Origin: Rhizomonospora bruguierae
Lineage (GTDB): Bacteria; Actinomycetota; Actinomycetes; Mycobacteriales; Micromonosporaceae
Direction: 5' to 3'
Assembly (NCBI RefSeq): GCF_018397995.1
Contig: NZ_BBQH01000049.1
Coordinates: 1-43,748 of the forward strand
DNA: 43,748 nucleotides
Positions 22,533 to 31,168 of the stretch are shown one piece after another. The notes under the pieces were generated by a model. The model was not told the origin of the DNA and ran no database searches. It was given only the letters and a program-made list of their open reading frames with translations. Both the position numbers and the translations under genes were made by a program. The stretch's first letter is position 1. Each line of letters opens with the position of its first letter.

Positions 22533-23483
22533 TCAGGCGCGGCGGCGGCGCAGCTGGCTGAGGGCCAGCAGCAGGTCCACGGCGGTGATGAGGGTGCGGG
22601 CGACCAGCGCCACCGCCAGCGCCGAGGCGGACGGGATCACCGTGGCGAGCGCGGCGGTGAGCGCCAGGTCCCGCACGCCCGCGCCGGCCGGCATGCCGAT
22701 CGCGAGCAGGCCCAAGCAGTGCGCCAACGCGTAGCCGCCGATCACCGCCGGCAGCGCGCGCAGCGGGGCGCCACCCAGGGCCACGACGAGGATCCAGGAC
22801 TGAAGGCCGAAACAGACCCAGACGAGCACCTGCCAGCCGGCGGCGGTGAGCAGCCCCCGCCACGACGGCGCGTGCTCCAGCGGCGGCCGGCGCAGCACCC
22901 CGAACACCAGGTTCAGCGCGCGGGTGAGCACCCGGGGGTGCAGCCAGATCAGGAACAGCGGCGCGATCAGCGCGACCCACCAGTACCGCCCGCTGAGCCC
23001 GGGCGCCGCCAGCGGCAGGCTGACCACGGCCAGCGGCAGCCCGACCGCCATCGCGACGACGATCGCCATCGCGCCGACGGTGATGCTGGTCCGGCGGGGG
23101 ATGCGCAGGTCGCGACCCAGTTCCGCCTGGCTGAGCATGGACCACAGCGAGCCCGGCAGGTACTTGCCCAACTGGCTGAGGTAGAAGATGCGGGCCGAGT
23201 CCCGGACCGAGACGCGGGCGCCGAAGTCGGTCATCAGCGACCGCCAGACCAGCAGGCTCACCAGCATCGCCGAGAGCCCGAAGCCGAACGCGGCGACCAC
23301 GCTCCACCACGACAGGTCCCGCAGCGAGACCAGCAGCCGGTCCCGGTTGCCGGCGACCGCGTAGCCGGCCGCCCCGAGGACCACGACCAGCAGCGCCCCG
23401 CGCAGCAGGGAACGCCAGCGCGGCGGGCTCACCGCCACCGGCGGTGTGGAGCGGGTGTCGCTGGCCGGAGGGGTCACCACCAC
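22533..23483 (-). CDS. UPF0104/LPG-synthase-TM-type membrane protein
   Basis: Polytopic membrane protein, 316 residues, with about eight helices and the family motif IFYLSQLGKYLPGSLWSMLSQ near residue 100. The conserved GMPAGAGVRDLALTAAL near the C-terminus is also typical of the flippase-like region of MprF and of UPF0104 proteins. Such proteins are linked to lipid translocation or glycan assembly. GTG start is four bases downstream of the GT2 stop, so it is the last gene of the YfhO-GT2-UPF0104 operon. Function as a lipid-linked sugar flippase is inference. Confidence 0.85.
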   Translation of the reverse strand: MVVTPPASDTRSTPPVAVSPPRWRSLLRGALLVVVLGAAGYAVAGNRDRLLVSLRDLSWWSVVAAFGFGLSAMLVSLLVWRSLMTDFGARVSVRDSARIFYLSQLGKYLPGSLWSMLSQAELGRDLRIPRRTSITVGAMAIVVAMAVGLPLAVVSLPLAAPGLSGRYWWVALIAPLFLIWLHPRVLTRALNLVFGVLRRPPLEHAPSWRGLLTAAGWQVLVWVCFGLQSWILVVALGGAPLRALPAVIGGYALAHCLGLLAIGMPAGAGVRDLALTAALATVIPSASALAVALVARTLITAVDLLLALSQLRRRRA

Positions 23484-23487
23484 CGGC

Positions 23488-24462
23488 TCAGTCCGCCCGC
23501 GACCGCACGATGAGGTCGGCGAGCAGCGCCACGGCCGCGATGATCAGGCCGGTGATGAACAGCAGCGTCGCGTTGGTGGTGATCCGGAAGTTGTACCGGA
23601 CCACGTCCACCACCGCCTTGACCGCGCCGACCGTGAGCAGGGTCAGCGCCACCGGCATCAGGACCTTCAGCGGGTTGAAGTACATCACCATCCGCAGGAC
23701 CTGGAGGATGTACCGGTACGCGTCCCGGACGAACTTGAACTTGGACGTGCCGGAGCGCTTCGCGTAGTCGATCGGCAGGTAGTCCACGGTGTGCTGGTTC
23801 GACAGGAACGACAGCGTGATCGTGGTGACGCAGGAGAACCCGGGCGGCAGCAGCCGCAGGTAGGGCAGCGAGACGTCCCGACGGAACGCGCGCAGCCCCG
23901 AGTTCAGGTCGGGGATGCGGGTGCCGGCCAGCATCTCCGCCACCTTCCGGATCACCCACTTCGCCGGTACCCGGAGGAACTTGTGGCTGCCCTGCTCGGT
24001 GGTGCGGGCCCCGACCACCTGGTCGGTCTGCGGGTTGTCGCAGAGATACTGGACGAACTCCGGGATGCGCTCGTTCGGGTACGTCATGTCCGCGTCGGTC
24101 CAGACGACGATCCGCCCGTACGCCTCCTGCGTGCCGATCCGCCGCGCCGTGCCGGAGCCCCCGTTGCGCTGGAACGGCATCAGCCGCATGTGCGGGAACC
24201 GGGGCAGCGCCTCGCGCAGCACCTGGAGCGTGTCATCGGTCGACTTGTCGTCGATGACCAGCAGCTCGTAGCTGAACGGGCTGTTGTCCATCGCCTTGCT
24301 GATCCGCTCGATCTCCTGGATCACGTGCAACTGCTCGTTGTAGCAGGGCAGCACGATCGTGACGTCCAGTTGCGAGGGGGCGCCCGGCTCGACCGGCGCG
24401 GCGGTCTGGCTCGCGTGACGCTGCTGGGGCGTGGGGGTGGTCGAGCTGTATCCGGCGCTCAT
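23488..24462 (-). CDS. GT2 glycosyltransferase (polyprenyl-phosphate type)
   Basis: Inverting GT-A enzyme of 324 residues that likely makes a polyprenyl-phosphate sugar. It has VTIVLPCYNEQ, IDDKSTDDT, the DxD as WTDADMTYPNE, LNSGLRAFRRD and two C-terminal membrane helices (MPVALTLLTVGAVKAVVDVV; ATLLFITGLIIAAVALLADL). The ATG at 24462 has a GGTGAGG element upstream and follows the YfhO-like stop by four bases; ATG 24495 would overlap that gene. Together with neighbours it suggests polyprenol-linked glycosylation of the envelope. Confidence 0.92.
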   Translation of the reverse strand: MSAGYSSTTPTPQQRHASQTAAPVEPGAPSQLDVTIVLPCYNEQLHVIQEIERISKAMDNSPFSYELLVIDDKSTDDTLQVLREALPRFPHMRLMPFQRNGGSGTARRIGTQEAYGRIVVWTDADMTYPNERIPEFVQYLCDNPQTDQVVGARTTEQGSHKFLRVPAKWVIRKVAEMLAGTRIPDLNSGLRAFRRDVSLPYLRLLPPGFSCVTTITLSFLSNQHTVDYLPIDYAKRSGTSKFKFVRDAYRYILQVLRMVMYFNPLKVLMPVALTLLTVGAVKAVVDVVRYNFRITTNATLLFITGLIIAAVALLADLIVRSRAD

Positions 24463-24466
24463 CGCC

Positions 24467-27373
24467 TCACCAAAGACCTTCGTCGGGATCGCCACCCGGA
24501 CCAGCCGAGCTTAGCCTGCCTTCGGCGCCTGGTCGGTCCGGCCCCGCCTGCCGGCGACGGCGGTGGACCGCCGCGACCCCCGCCACCGCGATCAATGCCA
24601 GCCCGGTCACGATCGTCACATACAGGCCCAGGCGGCCGTCCGTCCCCACGTACTCGAAGCGCACGGTGTGCTGCCCGGCCGGCACCGACACCGCGACGAA
24701 CGCGTGGTCGGCGTTGTGCAGGGTGGCCGGCGCGCCGTCGACGGTCGCCCGCCAGCCGTGCTGGAGCGTGTCCGCCAGCACCAGGTAGCCGCCGCCCCGC
24801 GCGTCCACCCGGGCGGACATCTCGTCGGTGCCGTCGGTGATCGGGGTGATCGTCGCGGTGCCGCCGGCCGCTGCGGTGCCGGCGGGTGCGTCGAGAAGCA
24901 CCTGGTCCGGTTGGAGGGTGCCGGCCGCCAGCAGGGCCAGCCGCCTGGCCGGGTCCGGCTCGACCACCGCCTGGCTCGCCCACCGCAGCCGGGGCAGGGC
25001 GTGCAGGCGCTCGTACACCACCCCGTCGGCGGTGCTCACCAGGCGCAGGCCGTCCTCCGCCCGCCCGTGGACCATGCCCAGCGCGGGCGCGCCGGCGCTG
25101 CCCCGAACGGTCAGTTCCCGCGCCGCGTGCAGAATCACCGTGGCGGTCAGCGGGGTGCCGTCCGGCACCGAGTCCGCCGCCACCGGAATGCTGAACGGCG
25201 TGCCGGCGGCCGTGTCCAGCACCCGGCGCTCGGCGCGGGCCACCTCGCGGCCGGCGTCGTCCCGGACGACCACCTCGATCCGGTCCTGCGTACCCCACCG
25301 GGCGCTGGAGGTCGGCGTCACCAGCACCGCCCGCGCGCGTCCGGTGCCGGGCAGCGGAGCCTCGACCGGCGTCTCCGGGCGCAGCGTCACGGTGCTGCCG
25401 TCGCCCCTCGGGTCGGTGGCGTCGCCGGCCACACCCGTGTCCGACTGGGCGACGAAGTAGCGGGCGCTGATCCGGTCCAGCACCGGGCTGCTCGCCGCCT
25501 TCTGGTCGAACACCACGTACGTGGGGTACAGCCGCTCGGCGCCGGGCACGTCGCGGACCAGTTCGCCGTACCGCACGTCCACGAAGGTGTGCCCGCTGGC
25601 GGAGCGGATGCGGTTCGCCGTCTCGATGCTCATCGCCACCGAGATGAACGAGCCGGCGTACCGCTCCTGCCCCAGGTGCTCCTTCAGGTACTGGTGGACG
25701 CCGCTCAGCGGGTAGAACGTGTCCTTCGGCGCGCGCGGGTAGAACGGGATGACCAGGCTCAGCGCCTGCCCGGCGACCAGCACCGCGAGCGCGCCCGCGC
25801 CGACCAGGCGCAGCCGGCGCCGGTCGGCCCGCCACAGGACCGCGGCGGCGGCGAGCGCGAGCACGAGCAGCAGCACGCCCCAGCCGAGTTGGACGGCCAG
25901 CCGGTCCAGGCGGGAGGAGCGCCCGCCAGCCGGCCCCATCGTGATCGCGCCGTGCCGGGCGGACCACAGCGACCAGGCGCTGAACCCGACCATCGCGAAC
26001 AGCACGAACCCGCCCCAGGCGAGGTCCCACCGTCGGGACTTTCCGGCGCCGGCCGCGCGTCGGCGCAGCAGCAGCTCCAGGCCGACGGCGGCGAGGACGG
26101 CCAGCAGGAAGCCGAGCACGCTGCGGCCCCGGCCGACGAAGTTGCTGGCGAACAGCAGCGGCAGCCGCTGCGCCGCGGCCAACGGCGGCCCGCCGAGGTA
26201 GATCAGCGTGAACCAGCCGGCGACCGCCGCCACCAGCACGCCCCAGGCGCCCGGTGGCAGCGCCGCCCGCCCCCGCCGGGCCAGCAGCAGCGCGGCCAGC
26301 ACCAGCACCAGCGCCGCCGCACCCAGGTACGACAGCGACTCGATCATGTTGACCGACCGGTACCAGTACGGCGGGCGGCCGGGGTCGGTGGAGCCGAGCG
26401 CCCACGGCGCGACCGTGGTCACCAGGGTGGCGATGGACAGGTGCTGCTCGGGGGTCTGCCCCCGGTCCCGCACGTAGGAGTGGCTCATGAACTGGAACCA
26501 GGGGATGAGCTGGAACGCGGTCAGCAGTACGCCGGCCAGGATGCCGCCGGCGGCCGCGAACAGGTCCGCGAGCACCGGCCGCCAGCGCCGCCGGTGCTCG
26601 GCCAGCGTCCGGACCAGCAGGTACGGCCCGGCCGTGGCCAGCGTGTACCCGGTGACCGCCGGGAAGCCGCCGAAGATCATCGCGGCCAGCGCCAGCGCCA
26701 GCGCGACCAGCCCCGCCGCCCGGCGCCGCTGCACGATCAGCTCCAGCGCCCAGAACACCGCCGGGATGAACGCCGCCACCCGGGTCTGCGGCCAGTTCGT
26801 CCACACCACCAGGAACGCGCTGCTGGCGAAGACCAGGCCGCCGAGCAGCGCCGCCGAGCGTCGCAGCCGCAGCCGGCGCAGGAACAGGTACGCGCCGCCG
26901 ACCGCCACGAGGATCTCGGCCAGCTTCATGACGCCCGGCGCCAGCCACCCGGGCAGCAGGTAGAACACCGCCGTGACCGGCGAGGCCAGCGCGTAGTTGG
27001 GGGTGGCACCCAGCGGCGCCCCGCCCGCCACGTACGGGTTCCACGCCGCCACGTGACCGCGGCGCAGTTCGTCCGCGAACAGCAGTGTGTGCGGGATCGC
27101 CGTGTCCCACGTGTCGTCGATGAAGGTGTTCTGCGCCCGCACCTGCGCGAACTGTGGCATCTCGTTGTACGGGGCCCGGGAGACCAGTTGGTCGGTGCCG
27201 GCGAAGACGGTCTGGCCGAGCAGTGGCGAGCCGATGCCCACCAGGGCGAACGCCAGGATGAGCAGCCCTACCAGGAGGCTGAGAACGCGCTCCGGGCGGC
27301 CGGCCCGGCGGTCCGGGGTGCGGACGGCGCCCTCCGCGCTGGGGGATTCCGCCGCTGCTTTCTGAACCGCCAT
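24467..27373 (-). CDS. YfhO-family large membrane protein (GT-C-like)
   Basis: A 968-residue polytopic membrane protein. The N-terminal part has about a dozen helices and, in the first external loop, acidic/aromatic features found in GT-C enzymes (DDTWDTAIPHTLLFADELRR, AAWNPYVAGGAPLG). After about residue 570 follows an extracellular beta-rich region ending in a lone membrane helix (YVTIVTGLALIAVAGVAAVH). This layout fits the YfhO group of predicted membrane glycosyltransferases. Start at ATG 27373 (MAVQKAAAES) avoids an unlikely upstream extension; a weak GAAGATG precedes it. First gene of the operon with GT2 and UPF0104 genes. Confidence 0.87.
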   Translation of the reverse strand: MAVQKAAAESPSAEGAVRTPDRRAGRPERVLSLLVGLLILAFALVGIGSPLLGQTVFAGTDQLVSRAPYNEMPQFAQVRAQNTFIDDTWDTAIPHTLLFADELRRGHVAAWNPYVAGGAPLGATPNYALASPVTAVFYLLPGWLAPGVMKLAEILVAVGGAYLFLRRLRLRRSAALLGGLVFASSAFLVVWTNWPQTRVAAFIPAVFWALELIVQRRRAAGLVALALALAAMIFGGFPAVTGYTLATAGPYLLVRTLAEHRRRWRPVLADLFAAAGGILAGVLLTAFQLIPWFQFMSHSYVRDRGQTPEQHLSIATLVTTVAPWALGSTDPGRPPYWYRSVNMIESLSYLGAAALVLVLAALLLARRGRAALPPGAWGVLVAAVAGWFTLIYLGGPPLAAAQRLPLLFASNFVGRGRSVLGFLLAVLAAVGLELLLRRRAAGAGKSRRWDLAWGGFVLFAMVGFSAWSLWSARHGAITMGPAGGRSSRLDRLAVQLGWGVLLLVLALAAAAVLWRADRRRLRLVGAGALAVLVAGQALSLVIPFYPRAPKDTFYPLSGVHQYLKEHLGQERYAGSFISVAMSIETANRIRSASGHTFVDVRYGELVRDVPGAERLYPTYVVFDQKAASSPVLDRISARYFVAQSDTGVAGDATDPRGDGSTVTLRPETPVEAPLPGTGRARAVLVTPTSSARWGTQDRIEVVVRDDAGREVARAERRVLDTAAGTPFSIPVAADSVPDGTPLTATVILHAARELTVRGSAGAPALGMVHGRAEDGLRLVSTADGVVYERLHALPRLRWASQAVVEPDPARRLALLAAGTLQPDQVLLDAPAGTAAAGGTATITPITDGTDEMSARVDARGGGYLVLADTLQHGWRATVDGAPATLHNADHAFVAVSVPAGQHTVRFEYVGTDGRLGLYVTIVTGLALIAVAGVAAVHRRRRQAGPDRPGAEGRLSSAGPGGDPDEGLW

Positions 27374-27698
27374 CACATCTTCGTCGAGTCGGACCGTTCC
27401 GGGACCTGGCCAGCCTACTTGGCCCCGGGTGACGGGCCGGTGTCGTTCGGGCAAACAGTGGTTCCTTGTCGGCGAAAGTGCCAATCGAGCCGTTGCGCTG
27501 GCGCAACGTGCGACACTCGGACATCATGGTTGCGAGTCGTTCATGAATTCGCCCGGTGTCGCGGCGCCGCGTATCCAACGCGGTGGCGGGGCGTTGAGCA
27601 CACCGTCTTGAGCAGACCGTCTTGAGAAGACAACGGGCTGCGGGTGCCGCCCGCACGAGGTCGTAGGGGAAGACGTACCTCGTCGCAGGAGGTAAGCC
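27374..27698. other. 325-bp divergent intergenic region
   Basis: Lies between the YfhO-like gene (minus) and DUF3145 gene (plus). It contains the perfect palindrome at 27491-27508 and a 14-bp-period direct repeat of ACCGTCTTGAG (27602-27612 and 27616-27626). The DUF3145 SD AGGAGG is at 27687-27692. No gene of plausible composition is seen. Confidence 0.6.
27491..27508. promoter_or_regulatory. Perfect 18-bp inverted repeat, candidate operator
   Basis: CGTTGCGC and GCGCAACG are perfect 8-bp arms around TG. Symmetry and size suit a dimeric repressor. It lies 118 bp from the YfhO-operon start and 191 bp from DUF3145; which gene it serves is unknown. Confidence 0.5.
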
Positions 27699-28190
27699 GT
27701 GGTCACGCGTGGCGTCGTATACGTCCACTCCAGCCCGCTCGCTGTGTGTCCGCACGTCGAGTGGGCACTGGCGCGTGTCTTCGGCGCGCCGGTGCACCTG
27801 CAGTGGACATCCCAGCCCGCCGAGCCCTCTGCCCGGCGGGCCGAGCGTTCGTGGGGCGGCCGCCCCGGCACCGCCGCCCAGCTCGCCGCCGCCCTGCGCC
27901 AGTGGCCCATGCTCCGCTTCGAGGTCACCGAGGATCCCAGCCCCGGCTACGACGGCGAGCGCTTCATGTTCGTCCCGGCCCGCGGCCTGTTCCGCGCCGG
28001 CATGGGTGCCGCCGGTGACATCCAGCTCGGCGAGGACCGCCTCCGCGCACTGATGGCCGAGGCGCGCGGCCCGGAGGCCCTGGCGCACGCCCTGCACACC
28101 GCGCTGGGCACCGCCTGGGACGAGGAACTCGAGCCGTACCGTTACGCCGCCGACGGCGAGCCCGTGCCGCTGCTCACCCAGGTCGGCTGA
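27699..28190 (+). CDS. DUF3145 protein
   Basis: A 163-residue actinobacteria-restricted protein. RGVVYVHSSPLAVCPHVEWA, RFEVTEDPSPG, DIQLGEDRLRALM and WDEELEPYRYA are the conserved blocks of DUF3145. The GTG start has a perfect AGGAGG six bases upstream, predicting strong translation. No catalytic motif or membrane segment is seen, and the family has no established role that I know of. It stands alone between divergent and downstream genes with gaps over 100 bp. Confidence 0.93.
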   Translation: MVTRGVVYVHSSPLAVCPHVEWALARVFGAPVHLQWTSQPAEPSARRAERSWGGRPGTAAQLAAALRQWPMLRFEVTEDPSPGYDGERFMFVPARGLFRAGMGAAGDIQLGEDRLRALMAEARGPEALAHALHTALGTAWDEELEPYRYAADGEPVPLLTQVG

Positions 28191-28294
28191 AGCGGCGGCG
28201 CGCGTCGCATCCGCATCGTGCGTCGCGGGCGTCGTGTCGAGGCGCGGCGGGGGCGATGGGGGTCGAGTTGCCCCGATTGGCCGGAGCTGGTGGG

Positions 28295-30025
28295 ATGGCG
28301 GGCGTGTCCCCACCAGCCCGCCGCCTGAGGGCCGGCATCGCCGCCGGGGCGCTGCTCGCCGTGGCCGCCTGCTCGAGCGGCGCCCGCGAGCCGGCCCCGA
28401 CCACCCCGACCGCCCCGCCGACCGCCGCGCCGTCGTCCGTCGGCGCCGGCGACCCCGCCGCCCGCGCGGCTGAACTGGTCGCCCGGCTCGGCGACGAGGA
28501 CCTGGTGGGGCAGGTGCTGATGCCGTACGCGTACGGCAGTTCCGCGACCCGGGTGAGCGGCGGCTCGGCGGCCGGGAACCGGAAGCTGGCCGGGGTGGAC
28601 ACGCCCGCCCAGATGGTGGCCAAGTACCGGCTCGGCGGGCTGATCCTGGTGGGCTTCTCGGCGGACGACCCGACGGCGGGGACCAACAAGACGACGAACG
28701 TGGACCGGCCGCCGCAGGTGCGCGACCTGACCGACGGGTTGCAGACGGCGGCGCGGGAGCTACCGGCCGGCGGGGCGCCCATGCTGATCGCCACGGACCA
28801 GGAGTTCGGGGTGGTGACCCGGATCGGGTCGGGCGTGACGACGCTGCCCAGCGCGATGGCGTTCGGCGCGGCGGGCGACCCGGCCGGCACGCAGGCGGCG
28901 TGGGGCGCCGCCGGCGCGGAACTGGCCGCGATGGGGGTGAACGTCGACTTCGCCCCGGTGGCGGACGTGCTGGGCGGCGGGGGCAGCGCGGTCATCGGGT
29001 CGCGGTCGTACGGCTCGGACCCGAGCCTGGCGGCGCAGCAGGTCGCGGGCGCGGTGCGGGGCCTGTCCGGCGCCGGGGTGGCGGCGACGCTCAAGCACTT
29101 CCCGGGCCACGGCCACACCACGGGGGACAGCCACGATTCGCTGCCGGCGGTGCCGGGCAACCTGGACCAGCTGACCAGCCGGGACCTGCCCCCGTTCGCG
29201 GCCGGCATCGCGGCCGGCGCGGACCTGGTGATGTCCGGGCACCTGGATCTGCGCGAGGTCGACCCGGGGACGCCGGCCACGTTCTCCCACCGGATCGTGA
29301 CCGACATCCTGCGCGGCCAGCTCAAGTTCACCGGCGTGGTGGTGACCGACGCGATGAACATGGCGCCGGCGATGCGCTGGCCGCCGGGGGAGGCGGCGGT
29401 GCGGGCGCTGAATGCCGGCAACGACCTGCTGCTGATGCCCCCGGACCTGCCGGCGGCCCGGGACGGGCTGCTGGCCGGCCTGCGGGACGGCAGCCTGCCC
29501 CGGTCCCGGCTGGTGGCGGCGGCGACCCGGGTGCTGACGCTGCGGTTCAAGCTGGGGCAGCGGCAGCAGCCGGCGCTGTCGACGCTGAACTCGGCGGCGC
29601 ACGCCGAGGCGGCCGCGGCGGTGGCGCGGCGCGCGGTGACGCTGCTGCGCGGGTCCTGCGGCGAGCCGCTGGTGAGCGGGGCGGTGACGGTCACCGCCGG
29701 GAAGAACTGGGAGCGGCCGGCGGCGTGGCTCGCCGAGGAACTGCGCCGGGCCGGTGTGCCGGTCGTGCGCCAGGGTGGCGCCGTCGTGCACCTGGTCGGG
29801 TACCGCGACGACGGCGGTGACCTGCGCGGGGACGCCCGGGTGACGGTGGCGATGGACACCCCGTACGTGCTGGCTTCGGCCCGGTCGCCGGTGCTCGTGG
29901 CGACGTACTCGTCCGCCCGGGCGTCGATGGCGGCCCTCGCGGCGGTGCTGGCCGGGCGGGAGCGTCCCGCCGGCCGATCGCCCGTCCAGGTGGGCAACCT
30001 GCCCCGCACCGCCTGCGCCGCCTGA
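28295..30025 (+). CDS. GH3 beta-N-acetylhexosaminidase-type lipoprotein
   Basis: Secreted lipoprotein of 576 residues related to NagZ, which removes N-acetylglucosamine from muropeptides or other glycans. Signal peptide with lipobox LAVAAC (Cys26) predicts membrane anchoring outside the cell. The GH3 domain has LIATDQEFGVVTRI, the substrate motif KHFPGHG (267-273) followed by TTGDSH, and nucleophile Asp352 in VVVTDAMNM. KHFPGHG with the GDSH histidine is characteristic of NagZ-type enzymes. ATG 28295 is preferred because it gives a normal-length signal peptide and has GGAG upstream; ATG 28256 is possible. It lies among envelope-glycan genes. Confidence 0.9.
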   Translation: MAGVSPPARRLRAGIAAGALLAVAACSSGAREPAPTTPTAPPTAAPSSVGAGDPAARAAELVARLGDEDLVGQVLMPYAYGSSATRVSGGSAAGNRKLAGVDTPAQMVAKYRLGGLILVGFSADDPTAGTNKTTNVDRPPQVRDLTDGLQTAARELPAGGAPMLIATDQEFGVVTRIGSGVTTLPSAMAFGAAGDPAGTQAAWGAAGAELAAMGVNVDFAPVADVLGGGGSAVIGSRSYGSDPSLAAQQVAGAVRGLSGAGVAATLKHFPGHGHTTGDSHDSLPAVPGNLDQLTSRDLPPFAAGIAAGADLVMSGHLDLREVDPGTPATFSHRIVTDILRGQLKFTGVVVTDAMNMAPAMRWPPGEAAVRALNAGNDLLLMPPDLPAARDGLLAGLRDGSLPRSRLVAAATRVLTLRFKLGQRQQPALSTLNSAAHAEAAAAVARRAVTLLRGSCGEPLVSGAVTVTAGKNWERPAAWLAEELRRAGVPVVRQGGAVVHLVGYRDDGGDLRGDARVTVAMDTPYVLASARSPVLVATYSSARASMAALAAVLAGRERPAGRSPVQVGNLPRTACAA

Positions 30026-30164
30026 CCGGGCGCGGGGCGGGCCGGCCGAAGGGGGCGGCGTGGACCTGCGGCTTCGACCGCCACTGATGCGTTGAGCGTC
30101 CGGGCATCGATGCCGGTGTATCAAACGGGGCCGCGGCGGCCCGCCGTTTCCCAGCGCGGGCTGG

Positions 30165-30170
30165 TAGCGT
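30165..30170 (+). promoter_or_regulatory. -10-like TAGCGT before leaderless GT2 gene
   Basis: TAGCGT ends eight bases before GTG 30179 and no SD precedes that codon, implying leaderless transcription. Compare 13533-13538. Confidence 0.4.
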
Positions 30171-30178
30171 CTCTTGCC

Positions 30179-31168
30179 GTGTCCGCGGTGCTGCTCTCGG
30201 TCGTGGTCCCCGTTTACAACGAGGAGCCCACGCTCGCGCTGCTGGCCGCCCGGCTGCGCCCGGCCCTGGACGGCATCGGTGCGGCGTACGAGGTGGTCGC
30301 CGTCGACGACGGCAGCACCGACGCCACTCCCGCCGTGCTCGCCCGGGTGCGCGCCGAGTGGCCGCAGGTGCGGGTCGTGCGGCTGCGCCGCAACAGCGGG
30401 CACCAGGCGGCGCTGCTGGCCGGGCTGCTGCGCGCCCGCGGGGAGTACGTCGCCAGCATCGACGCCGACCTCCAGGACCCGCCCGAGACCATCCCGCAGA
30501 TGCTGCGGCTCGCGCGCGCCCAGCAGCTCGACATCGTGTACGGGGTCCGCGCGGACCGGCGCAGCGACAGCCGCTTCAAGCGGTGGACCGCCGGCCTGTA
30601 CTACCGGCTGGTCCGGCGCATGGTCGGCAAGCACGTGCCGGCGCAGGCGGGGGATTTCCGCCTGCTGAGCCGGGCGGCCGTGGAGGCGCTGCGCGAGCTG
30701 GGGGAGAGCCGGCCGGTGCTGCGGCTGGTGGTGCCGTGGTTGGGCTTCCCCAGCGGCGAGGTCCGCTACCAGCGGGAGGAGCGGGTCGCCGGGCGCACCA
30801 AGTACCCGGTGTCCCGGATGGCGGCGCTGGCCGCGGACAGCATCACCAGCTTCTCGGCCGCGCCGCTGCGGTTCGCCACCTGGCTGGGCCTGGGCGGGGT
30901 GGTGCTGTGCGTGCTGCTCGTGCTCGGCGCGCTGCTCGCGTACGTGATGGGCGCGACCGTCTCCGGCTGGGCCTCGCTGTACGTGGCGGTGCTGTTCCTG
31001 GGTGCCGTGCAACTGCTCTGCCTGGGCCTGCTGGGTGAGTACATCGCCCGCATCTTCACCGCCACGCAGGGGCGCCCGGCGTACTTCGTCAGCTCCGACA
31101 CCGCCGACGCGCCGCCCGAGGTCGAGGCGGACAGCGGCGCGCCGACCCCACTGAGGGCGGTGCGGTGA
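30179..31168 (+). CDS. GT2 polyprenyl-phosphate glycosyltransferase (GtrB/ArnC type)
   Basis: Membrane-tethered inverting glycosyltransferase, 329 residues, loading a sugar on polyprenyl phosphate at the inner leaflet. It has LSVVVPVYNEE, VDDGSTDAT, the metal-binding DxD as SIDADLQDPPE, AGDFRLLSRAAVEAL and two C-terminal helices (GVVLCVLLVLGALLAYVMG; YVAVLFLGAVQLLCLGLLGE). ATG/GTG codons further upstream in frame add non-conserved sequence, so GTG 30179 is taken. The stop overlaps the next gene's GTG by four bases, coupling it to a GT-C-like membrane protein that would use the lipid-linked sugar. Confidence 0.93.
   Translation: MSAVLLSVVVPVYNEEPTLALLAARLRPALDGIGAAYEVVAVDDGSTDATPAVLARVRAEWPQVRVVRLRRNSGHQAALLAGLLRARGEYVASIDADLQDPPETIPQMLRLARAQQLDIVYGVRADRRSDSRFKRWTAGLYYRLVRRMVGKHVPAQAGDFRLLSRAAVEALRELGESRPVLRLVVPWLGFPSGEVRYQREERVAGRTKYPVSRMAALAADSITSFSAAPLRFATWLGLGGVVLCVLLVLGALLAYVMGATVSGWASLYVAVLFLGAVQLLCLGLLGEYIARIFTATQGRPAYFVSSDTADAPPEVEADSGAPTPLRAVR

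Noticed and set aside
24563-27625. Very long open frame on the plus strand opposite the YfhO-like gene
   Set aside because: It is antisense to a membrane protein with clear homology features; its translation is Arg/His/Gln-rich low complexity, as expected in high-GC DNA.
24459-28313. Long minus-strand frame of over 1,200 codons covering the YfhO-like gene and DUF3145 region
   Set aside because: Different frame from the membrane protein, dominated by Arg/Gly/Pro, and crosses an intergenic region with promoter-like features.
28174-30084. Long minus-strand frame opposite the GH3 gene
   Set aside because: Antisense to a lipoprotein with lipobox and GH3 catalytic motifs; its own product is Ser/Pro/Ala low complexity.
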